From the NCBI GenBank assembly GCA_017538775.1, contig JAFYIF010000218.1:1-13795 (forward strand): a stretch of DNA of 13,795 nucleotides, read 5' to 3'. The notes beneath the pieces are model-generated. The model was given only the letters and a program-made list of their open reading frames with translations, had not been told where the DNA came from and did not search any database. The translations under genes and the position numbers were made by a program. This DNA is from Oscillospiraceae bacterium. GTDB lineage: Bacteria; Bacillota; Clostridia; Oscillospirales; Oscillospiraceae. This document shows positions 9,321 to 13,795 of this stretch, one piece after another. Every line of letters starts with the position of its first letter. Within the stretch, counting starts at the first letter, position 1.

Positions 9321-9377
9321 GCACCGTTTGGGAATCCGTCTACCGGGGCTTCCCTTGTTCTCGCTTCCCGGTTCCGC

Positions 9378-9488
9378 TCACGCCCTGCAGCTTTGGGTAT
9401 GACTTTCAGCGCTATTCAGTTTCCCGCATACAACCAGCAGGTTCAGAATAACGCCCAGCAGACCCGGAAGCAACATCACAGCGCTCAT
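9378..9488 (-). CDS. leader peptide rich in leucine, valine and isoleucine
   Basis: A short open frame from ATG at 9488 to TGA at 9380-9378 encodes 36 residues. GAGG at 9496-9499 is 7 nt before the ATG, and the predicted promoter starts transcription about 30 nt upstream. Residues 4-20 contain 12 branched-chain amino acids (7 Leu, 4 Val, 1 Ile), including the runs LLPGLLGVIL and LLVV. The last 16 residues are polar with no such bias. In enteric and actinobacterial ilv operons, leader peptides of this sort stall ribosomes when charged tRNA is scarce and so prevent termination ahead of the structural genes; the same role is inferred here. The hydrophobic stretch could alternatively make this a small membrane protein, but position and terminator favour a leader. 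Confidence 0.75.
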   Translation of the reverse strand: MSAVMLLPGLLGVILNLLVVCGKLNSAESHTQSCRA

Positions 9489-9525
9489 AAGCGAACCTCG
9501 TCACAAGAATGGATAGATTGTTGTC

Positions 9526-9554
9526 ACTTTACTACGGCATCCGGGTAAAGTCAA
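9526..9554 (-). promoter_or_regulatory. sigma-A-type promoter of the ilv-leu operon
   Basis: TTGACT (9554-9549) and TAAAGT (9531-9526) are separated by exactly 17 nt. The -35 matches the consensus at five of six positions and the -10 at four of six. Transcription would start near 9519, leaving about 30 nt before the leader-peptide ATG. It lies about 90 nt downstream of the terminator of the preceding lysC operon, so ilvB has its own transcript. Confidence 0.75.
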
Positions 9555-9572
9555 GAAAAAATGCGTCCCTGG

Positions 9573-9584
9573 CCGAATTTTCGG
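9573..9584. promoter_or_regulatory. palindrome upstream of the ilv promoter (possible operator)
   Basis: A 12-bp symmetrical site, CCGAA-TT-TTCGG, centred about 25 bp upstream of the -35 element. Its AATTTTC matches one half of the CodY box, the branched-chain amino-acid and GTP sensor of Firmicutes, but the other half does not match. It may be a repressor or activator site, or chance. Confidence 0.25.
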
Positions 9585-9642
9585 TATGGTGCCGGACTTT
9601 TCCCGGATTTCTCCCGCCGGGATTGTGGGATATGCCCCGCGG

Positions 9643-9675
9643 AAAAAATGTCGGAGCCGCCGGGAGCGGCTCCGA
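9643..9675 (-). terminator. intrinsic terminator after lysC
   Basis: A perfect 10-bp stem (UCGGAGCCGC / GCGGCUCCGA, 9666-9675 with 9651-9660) closes a 5-nt loop and is followed by CA and UUUUUU (9648-9643) in minus-strand RNA. It starts 24 nt after the lysC stop codon and ends the aspartate-pathway operon before the ilv promoter. Confidence 0.88.
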
Positions 9676-9699
9676 AAAGTCGGATGTATGATGGGGGCT

Positions 9700-10179
9700 T
9701 CATTCCCCGTCGCCGAAAAAGCGCCGGTGGATCGCCTGGACGGCGGCGTCGGCCTCCGCCCGGCGCAGCAGGACGCTGAGCTTGATCTCGCTGGAGGCGA
9801 TCATCTGGATGTTCAGCCCCGCCTCCGCCAGAGCCTCGAACATCCGCACGGCCATGCCCGGGGCGTCCATCAGCCCCGCGCCCACGATGCTCACCTTCGC
9901 CACATCCGCGTCCACCGCCAGAGCGCGGTAGCCCAGGGCGGCGGCGTTGGCGTCCAGCAGGGCCCGGGCTTTCACCGCGTCGTCCCGGCGCAGGGTGAAA
10001 GACACGTCGCTGCGCCCCTCCGTCCCGACGGACTGGAGGATCAGGTCCACGTTGATGTCCGCGCCGCTGAGCAGGGCGAAAAGCCGCAGCGCCGCGCCGG
10101 GGCGGTCCGGGAGGCCCCGGACCGTGAAGCGGGCGATGTCCGCGTCCTTCGCCACGCCGCTGATGATCATGCGTTCCAT
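9700..10179 (-). other. internal in-frame start in lysC: predicted aspartokinase beta subunit
   Basis: Inside lysC, AAGGAGG (10197-10191) precedes an in-frame ATG (10179-10177) by 11 nt. Initiation there would give a 159-residue protein made only of the two ACT domains. B. subtilis aspartokinase II and C. glutamicum LysC make just such a beta subunit from an internal start, giving an alpha2-beta2 enzyme. Here the start is codon 246, which as I recall matches the Bacillus position closely. Confidence 0.7.
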
Positions 10180-10914
10180 CGGTGTGAGTTCCTCCTTCAC
10201 CACGGTGCCCGGCGCCCGGACAAAACTGGAGCGCACCTCCAGGTCCACGCCGTAGCGCTTTGCCAGCTCCACGCTGCGGTTGTGCAGCACCTGGTTGCCC
10301 AGGCTGGCCAGCTCCAGCATCTCGTCATAGCTGACGGCGGCCAGCTTTCTGGCCCCCGGGACGTGTCGCGGGTCGGCGGTGTAGACCCCCTCCACGTCGG
10401 TGTAGATCTGGCATTTGTCCGCGCCCAGGGCCGCCGCGATGGCCACGGCGGAGGTGTCGCTGCCGCCCCGGCCCAGGGTGGTCTGGTCCCCGGCCTCGTC
10501 GATGCCCTGGAAGCCGCAGACCAGCACGATCTTTCCGGCCTCCAGCTCCTGCAGCAGCCGCGCCCCGTCGATGCTGCGGATGCGGGCCGCCCCGTGGCGG
10601 CTGTCGGTGCGCAGACCGATCTGCCAGCCGGTGAGGCTGACTGTCGGCTGGCCCATGGCCTCCAGCGCCATAGCCATCAGCGCCACGCTGATCTGCTCGC
10701 CCACGCAGAGCAGGGCGTCCAGCTCCCGGGGGCTGGGAGCGGGGTTCAGGTCCCGGGCTTTTTCGATCAGCTCGTCCGTGGTGTCCCCCTGGGCGCTCAG
10801 CACCGCCACCACCTGGTGCCCGGCGCGGCGGGTCTCGGCGATGATGCCGGCCACCCGCTGTATTCTCGCGGCGTCAGCCACACTGCTGCCGCCGAATTTC
10901 TGCACGATGCGCAT
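9700..10914 (-). CDS. lysC: aspartate kinase (monofunctional, two C-terminal ACT domains)
   Basis: LysC phosphorylates aspartate, the entry step to lysine, threonine, methionine and, in spore formers, dipicolinate. The 404-residue length matches B. subtilis aspartokinase II and the corynebacterial enzyme. The kinase domain shows KFGGSSV at 6-12, GRGGSDTSAVAIAAALGA near 150 and YTDVEGVYTADPR shortly after. Two ACT domains follow from about 260: FTVRGLPDRPGAA through QSVGTEGRSDVSFTL, then VSIVGAGLMDAPGMA through MIASSEIKLSVLL. These would bind the feedback inhibitor (lysine, alone or with threonine). An in-frame ATG at codon 246 has a strong ribosome site, suggesting a separate beta subunit. 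The upstream start uses AAGGA 9 nt before the ATG. It is the last gene of the ACT-hom-lysC operon. Confidence 0.96.
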   Translation of the reverse strand: MRIVQKFGGSSVADAARIQRVAGIIAETRRAGHQVVAVLSAQGDTTDELIEKARDLNPAPSPRELDALLCVGEQISVALMAMALEAMGQPTVSLTGWQIGLRTDSRHGAARIRSIDGARLLQELEAGKIVLVCGFQGIDEAGDQTTLGRGGSDTSAVAIAAALGADKCQIYTDVEGVYTADPRHVPGARKLAAVSYDEMLELASLGNQVLHNRSVELAKRYGVDLEVRSSFVRAPGTVVKEELTPMERMIISGVAKDADIARFTVRGLPDRPGAALRLFALLSGADINVDLILQSVGTEGRSDVSFTLRRDDAVKARALLDANAAALGYRALAVDADVAKVSIVGAGLMDAPGMAVRMFEALAEAGLNIQMIASSEIKLSVLLRRAEADAAVQAIHRRFFGDGE

Positions 10915-10942
10915 TGCCTTGTTCCTTCTCCTGTCGGGAATT

Positions 10943-10965
10943 CCGGGGAGCGTCCGGCTCCCCGG
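10943..10965 (-). promoter_or_regulatory. perfect hairpin between hom and lysC without a U-run
   Basis: A 9-bp inverted repeat (CCGGGGAGC / GCTCCCCGG) with a 5-nt loop lies in the 80-nt gap between hom and lysC. No run of U follows on either strand, so it is not a standard terminator. It ends 10 nt upstream of the AGGAG that precedes lysC. It could be a processing or stabilising element that sets separate lysC expression. Confidence 0.4.
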
Positions 10966-10968
10966 CTC

Positions 10969-10998
10969 ATTCTACGCAAGCTCAGAGGCCGCCGTCAC
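10969..10998 (-). promoter_or_regulatory. weak promoter candidate for lysC
   Basis: TAGAAT (10974-10969), a five-of-six match to the -10 consensus, is preceded 18 nt upstream by GTGACG (10998-10993), a four-of-six match to TTGACA that overlaps the hom stop codon. It could give lysC its own transcript beginning at the hairpin. The match may be chance. Confidence 0.28.
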
Positions 10999-12179
10999 TC
11001 CAGCAGCCGGAGGCAGCGCAGGGCCTCCCGGCCCGCCAGGGCCGCGTCCAGTTCCCGGCGCGTCATCGGCGCGGTGAGGCAGGCGGTCTCCCCCTCCGCC
11101 GCGGCCACGGTCTCCGCCCCGGGCAGGGCCAGGGCCCCCCGGCAGCGCACATACCAGCGCCAGGGCAGCGCGTCCGGGTGGACGAAGCGCTCCGGCTGTT
11201 CCGGACCCCAGTCGATATACTTCCGCCCCACCCGGCGCAAAGCGTCCACCGCGTCGCCCACCACGGCGCTGGCCGTGGGCAGGCTGCCCGCGCCGGGGCC
11301 GTAGAAGAGGCACTCCCCCACCGCGTCGCCCCGGACCGCCACGGCGTTCATCACGCCGCTGACGTGGGCCAGCAGCATCTGCTGCGGCACCAGGCGTGGG
11401 GCCACGAAGGCGGTGAAGCGCCCGTCGGGCAGCAGCAGCGCGTGGGCGATGAGCTTCACCGCGCAGCCCAGAGACGCGGCCAGGCGCACGTCCGCCGCGG
11501 TCACGCCGCCGATGCCCTCGGTGGGCACGGTCTGGGGCGGGACGTTGCTGCCGAAGGCCAGATCGGCCAGGATGCAGAGCTTGCGCTGGGCGTCCACGCC
11601 GTCCACGTCGGCGCTGGGGTCGGCCTCCGCGAAGCCCAGGTCCTGGGCCTCCCGCAGAGCCTCGTCAAAGCCTTTGCCGTGTTCGATCATCTGGGTCAGG
11701 ATATAGTTGGTGGTGCCGTTGACGATGCCGAAGACCTCCTGGATGTTGTTGGCCGCCAGCTCGTCCGTCAGGGGGCGCAGCAGGGGGATGCCGCCCCCGA
11801 CGCTGGCCTCGAAGAGCAGGAAGACATCCCGGGCGCGGGCCAACTCCAGCAGCTCCAGGCCGTGTTCGGCGATGAGCTGCTTGTTGCTGGTGACCACGCT
11901 CTTGCCCGCCAGCAGGCTCCGGCGCACGAACTGATAGGCCGCGCCCACGCCGCCCATGCACTCGCAGACCACGGACAGCTCCGGGTCGGCCTCGATGCGG
12001 GAGAAGTCCTCCGTCACCCGGTCGGCCCAGGGCTCCCCGGAGCAGTCCCGGCGCTCCAGCACATATTTGAGTTCCACCGGCTCGCCCACCGCCCGGGCGA
12101 TGGGTTCCGCGTTTTCCAGAAACAGCCGGGCGACGCCGCCTCCGACCACGCCGCAGCCCAGAATCGCTACAGATTTCAC
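10995..12179 (-). CDS. hom: homoserine dehydrogenase with reduced C-terminal region
   Basis: Hom reduces aspartate semialdehyde to homoserine, the branch toward threonine, methionine and isoleucine. It starts with GTG at 12179 (AGAGGAG about 10 nt upstream) and makes 394 residues. The NAD(P)-binding motif GCGVVGGGVA is at 8-17, VVTSNKQLIAEHG with K100 at 95-107, GIVNGTTNYIL at 151-161, and the catalytic GFAEADPSADVDGVDAQRK at 182-200 (D196, K200). Many bacterial Hom proteins are about 430 residues with a C-terminal ACT domain. Here the last 75 or so residues lack a recognisable ACT ligand loop and look shortened and degenerate. A separate ACT protein is encoded 30 nt upstream, so regulation may act in trans. 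The gap to lysC is 80 nt. Confidence 0.95.
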   Translation of the reverse strand: MKSVAILGCGVVGGGVARLFLENAEPIARAVGEPVELKYVLERRDCSGEPWADRVTEDFSRIEADPELSVVCECMGGVGAAYQFVRRSLLAGKSVVTSNKQLIAEHGLELLELARARDVFLLFEASVGGGIPLLRPLTDELAANNIQEVFGIVNGTTNYILTQMIEHGKGFDEALREAQDLGFAEADPSADVDGVDAQRKLCILADLAFGSNVPPQTVPTEGIGGVTAADVRLAASLGCAVKLIAHALLLPDGRFTAFVAPRLVPQQMLLAHVSGVMNAVAVRGDAVGECLFYGPGAGSLPTASAVVGDAVDALRRVGRKYIDWGPEQPERFVHPDALPWRWYVRCRGALALPGAETVAAAEGETACLTAPMTRRELDAALAGREALRCLRLLE

Positions 12180-12209
12180 GTTGCACTCTCTCCTCTGTTC
12201 TTCTTTGAT

Positions 12210-12647
12210 TTATCCGGCCAGCACGCTCAGGTCCACCACCGTGGGCAGCGCGCTCAGCCGTTCCCGCAGCTCGTCCAGACCGCTGCGCAGGTCCTCCGCC
12301 GTGAAGCTGATGGTCACCATGCCCACCCCGTTGGTGGGGATGGACTGGTTGATGGTCAGGATGTTGGCCCCCGCCTCGGCGAACAGGGCCAGCACGCTGC
12401 TGAGCGCGCCGGGCCGGTCCTGGGTGATCAGGCTCATGGTCACGATCCGGTCCCGGCGGATGTCCCGGAAGGGCAGGACGGCGTCCTTGTACTTGTAGTA
12501 GGCGCTGCGGCTGATCCCGGCCCGGGCCGCCGCCTCCGCCACCGTCCGCACCGTGCCCCGCGCCAGCAGCTCCTTGGCCTCGCAGACCCGGAGAAACACA
12601 TCCGGCAGCACCGACGCTTCCACTAGATACAGCTTGTTTTTCGTCAT
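12210..12647 (-). CDS. ACT-domain protein, PheB/UPF0735 family
   Basis: This 145-residue protein matches the layout of the UPF0735/PheB family. A short N-terminal helical segment with a helix-turn-helix-like stretch comes first (VRTVAEAAARAGISRSAYYKYKD, about 33-55, split here as TVAEAAARAG and ISRSAYYKYKD). An ACT domain covers about 68-143, with LITQDRPGALSSVLALFAE, ANILTINQSIP and MVTISF. The family's precise function is not settled; members often sit beside hom, thr or phe genes. As first gene of the hom-lysC operon it is a good candidate amino-acid sensor for the pathway. I chose the ATG at 12647 because AAGGAG lies 6 nt upstream. An ATG at 12683 would place that ribosome site inside the coding region and add 12 unconserved residues. 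It stops with TAA 30 nt before hom. Confidence 0.88.
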   Translation of the reverse strand: MTKNKLYLVEASVLPDVFLRVCEAKELLARGTVRTVAEAAARAGISRSAYYKYKDAVLPFRDIRRDRIVTMSLITQDRPGALSSVLALFAEAGANILTINQSIPTNGVGMVTISFTAEDLRSGLDELRERLSALPTVVDLSVLAG

Positions 12648-12709
12648 GCGCCTCTCCTTCCACGGGCTCCGTGTCCGTCCCAAACGGGCAAATGTCTTTA
12701 TGAGTCGGT

Positions 12710-12738
12710 ATCATACCACACTTTGCCGCGGGATGCAA
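12710..12738 (-). promoter_or_regulatory. promoter of the ACT-hom-lysC operon
   Basis: TTGCAT (12738-12733) and TATGAT (12715-12710) are 17 nt apart. The -10 matches five of six consensus bases and is preceded by TGG, an extended -10 (TGN) that would compensate for the weak -35. Transcription would start near 12703, giving an untranslated leader of about 56 nt. That leader holds a small CACGG/CCGTG hairpin (12661-12673) just upstream of the ribosome site. Confidence 0.72.
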
Positions 12739-12750
12739 GAGGGGGAGCGG

Positions 12751-12780
12751 AGAAAAAACGACCGCTTGCGCCCGTTTTCT
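12751..12780. terminator. terminator-like hairpin in the divergent intergenic region
   Basis: Read on the minus strand, AGAAAACG and CGUUUUUUCU flank a GC-rich core with a GCAA tetraloop, leaving U6 at the 3' side. Read on the plus strand, the same element ends in UUUUCUU. It sits between the two divergent promoters and could insulate each operon from antisense read-through. The GC core is short, so strength is uncertain. Confidence 0.35.
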
Positions 12781-12804
12781 TCCGGCGGAGCGCCAACGCT
12801 GCCG

Positions 12805-12835
12805 TGCATATCCTCCCGCGCCGCCGGGCATCCTA
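12805..12835 (+). promoter_or_regulatory. sigma-G-type forespore promoter for spoVAD
   Basis: TGCATA (12805-12810), an 18-nt spacer and CATCCTA (12829-12835) fit the forespore sigma-G consensus (about TGNATA, 17-18 nt, CATNNTA). Transcription would begin near 12842, 22 nt before the spoVAD ATG. The B. subtilis spoVA operon is sigma-G dependent, so promoter type and gene agree. Confidence 0.72.
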
Positions 12836-12863
12836 TGCAAAAAGCGGAAAGGACGGGACGCAA

Positions 12864-13795
12864 ATGATCCAAATGTTGGGTGGGCAGACCCTGGCGCTGG
12901 AGCGGGGGGCCGTGGTGTGCGCCGGGGCGGCGGTGGGCGGCAAGCGGGAGGGGGAGGGACCTCTGGCCGCCTGTTTTGACGCCATCGCGGCGGACGGCTA
13001 TTTCGGGCAGAAGAGCTGGGAGGCGGCGGAGACCGCCATGCTGCGTCAGTGCTTTCAGACCGTCTGCGCCAAGGCGGGGCTGGAGCCGGGGGCGCTGCGC
13101 TATCTGATCTCCGGGGACCTGCAAAACCAGTGTACCGGCTCCGGCTACGCCTCCCGGGGGACGGGGCTGCCCTACTGGGGCCTGTACAGCGCCTGCGCCA
13201 CCATGGGGGAGGCCCTGGGCCTGGGGGCGCTGCTGTGTGAGCTGGGGGCGGAGCCGGTCTGCGCGATGACCTCCTCCCATTTCTGCTCTGCCGAGCGCAC
13301 CTTCCGCACGCCGCTGGAGTACGGCGCCCAGCGCAGCCCCACCGCCCAGTGGACGGTGACGGCGGCGGGGGCGGTCATCCTCCGCAGCGGCGGGACCGGA
13401 CCGCGCATCACCCACCTCACCACCGGGCGGGTGGTGGACGCGGGGGTCACGGACAGCGCCGACATGGGGGCGGCCATGGCCCCCGCCGCGCTGGACACGC
13501 TTCTATCCCATTTTGCTGATACCGGGCGAAAGCCCCTATATTACGACGCCATTGTGACCGGGGACCTGGGGGAGTTCGGGCGGCGCATCCTGGCGGAGCT
13601 GCTGCGGGCGGAGGGCTATGAGGCCCTCCCGGCGGTGTTCACCGACTGCGGCTGCCTGATCTACGACGCGGCGGCCCAGGACGTACACGCCGGAGGCAGC
13701 GGGGCCGGATGCAGCGCCGGGGTCTTCGCCGGGCACATCCTGGGCCAGCTCCGGGCCGGGCGCTGGCGGCGGGTCCTCTTCGCCCCCACCGGGGC
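12864..13795 (+). CDS. spoVAD: stage V sporulation protein AD, 3' end cut by window edge
   Basis: SpoVAD is a thiolase-fold protein that binds dipicolinic acid and works with SpoVAC and other SpoVA proteins at the inner forespore membrane to load, and later release, calcium dipicolinate. The open frame runs from ATG at 12864 to the right edge: 310 residues of a usual 335-345. Recognisable blocks are GPLAACFDAI near 32-41, QKSWEAAE near 49-56, LISGDLQNQ at 81-89, the thiolase-like cysteine in GLYSACATMGEAL (C111), TSSHFCSAERTFRTPLEYG at 136-154, DAGVTDSADMGAAMAPAA at 192-209 and AGGSGAGCSAGVFAGHI at 276-292. AAAGGA lies 10 nt upstream of the start. spoVAC, normally its upstream partner, is absent here; what follows lies outside the window. 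Confidence 0.95.
   Translation, partial: MIQMLGGQTLALERGAVVCAGAAVGGKREGEGPLAACFDAIAADGYFGQKSWEAAETAMLRQCFQTVCAKAGLEPGALRYLISGDLQNQCTGSGYASRGTGLPYWGLYSACATMGEALGLGALLCELGAEPVCAMTSSHFCSAERTFRTPLEYGAQRSPTAQWTVTAAGAVILRSGGTGPRITHLTTGRVVDAGVTDSADMGAAMAPAALDTLLSHFADTGRKPLYYDAIVTGDLGEFGRRILAELLRAEGYEALPAVFTDCGCLIYDAAAQDVHAGGSGAGCSAGVFAGHILGQLRAGRWRRVLFAPTG

Larger units (their letters stand above)
9229..9519 (-). promoter_or_regulatory. ilvB leader region (candidate ribosome-mediated attenuator)
   Basis: From the predicted transcription start near 9519 to the ilvB ATG, the transcript would have an untranslated leader of about 290 nt. In order it holds a ribosome site and a 36-codon Leu/Val/Ile-rich open frame (9488-9378), a region with competing short stems (9342-9347 with 9367-9372; 9330-9334 with 9350-9354), a terminator-like hairpin (9282-9320) with a U-rich tail, another small hairpin and the ilvB ribosome site. 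Eight bases in the leader-peptide codons 9-11 (9458-9465) are exactly complementary to 9315-9322, the 5' flank and arm of the terminator. I could find no T-box consensus, the usual regulator of such operons in Firmicutes. The mechanism is inferred from this layout. Confidence 0.7.

Noticed and set aside
9229..9519. T-box riboswitch upstream of ilvB.
   Set aside because: The conserved T-box sequence (GGTGGNACCGCG-like) was not found on the minus strand in this interval, and the leader has a translated Leu/Val frame instead. A covariance-model search would settle it.
9602..9621. Inverted repeat CCCGG/CCGGG between the lysC terminator and the ilv promoter.
   Set aside because: Five base pairs with a 10-nt loop and no U-run; expected by chance in GC-rich DNA.
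9586..9691. Possible plus-strand small gene after the ilv promoter region.
   Set aside because: Plus-strand frames here cross the lysC terminator and the antisense of lysC, with no ribosome site and no recognisable sequence.
12648..12683. Upstream ATG at 12683 for the ACT protein.
   Set aside because: It would absorb the AAGGAG ribosome site and add residues not typical of the family; the ATG at 12647 is better placed.

Overview
The window is GC-rich (roughly two thirds G+C). It carries a biosynthetic gene block on the minus strand and the start of a sporulation gene on the plus strand. Clostridial-type amino-acid genes, strong AGGAGG-like ribosome sites on nearly every gene and a SpoVAD homologue together suggest an endospore-forming, high-GC clostridium. 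A gut Oscillospiraceae-like lineage is my inference; no rRNA gene is present to confirm it.

Layout from right to left, in the direction of minus-strand transcription. (1) 12738-9643 is an aspartate-pathway operon: promoter, a small ACT-domain protein, homoserine dehydrogenase (hom), aspartokinase (lysC) and an intrinsic terminator. lysC contains an in-frame internal start with its own ribosome site, as expected for an aspartokinase with alpha and beta subunits. (2) 9554-1 is a branched-chain amino-acid operon: promoter, a leader of about 290 nt, then ilvB, ilvN, ilvC, ilvD, leuA, leuC, leuD and leuB (leuB is cut by the window edge). The leader encodes a 36-residue peptide with 12 Leu/Val/Ile among residues 4-20, followed by a terminator-like hairpin before ilvB. 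This is the layout of a ribosome-mediated attenuator, and I see no T-box. A strong intrinsic terminator also lies between ilvC and ilvD, inside the operon. (3) On the plus strand, 12805-13795 holds a sigma-G-like promoter and spoVAD, cut by the right edge.

Functionally, LysC and Hom feed the aspartate family, and threonine supplies 2-oxobutyrate for isoleucine. IlvB/IlvN, IlvC and IlvD make the valine and isoleucine skeletons. LeuA, LeuCD and LeuB extend 2-oxoisovalerate to the leucine precursor. SpoVAD belongs to the spore channel for dipicolinate, which is itself made from the lysine branch of the aspartate pathway.

The most interesting items are the leucine/valine-rich leader peptide with its attenuator, the terminator inside the ilv-leu operon, the internal start in lysC, the loss of a recognisable ACT domain from Hom beside a free-standing ACT protein, and the sigma-G-like promoter that makes spoVAD a promoter-proximal gene.
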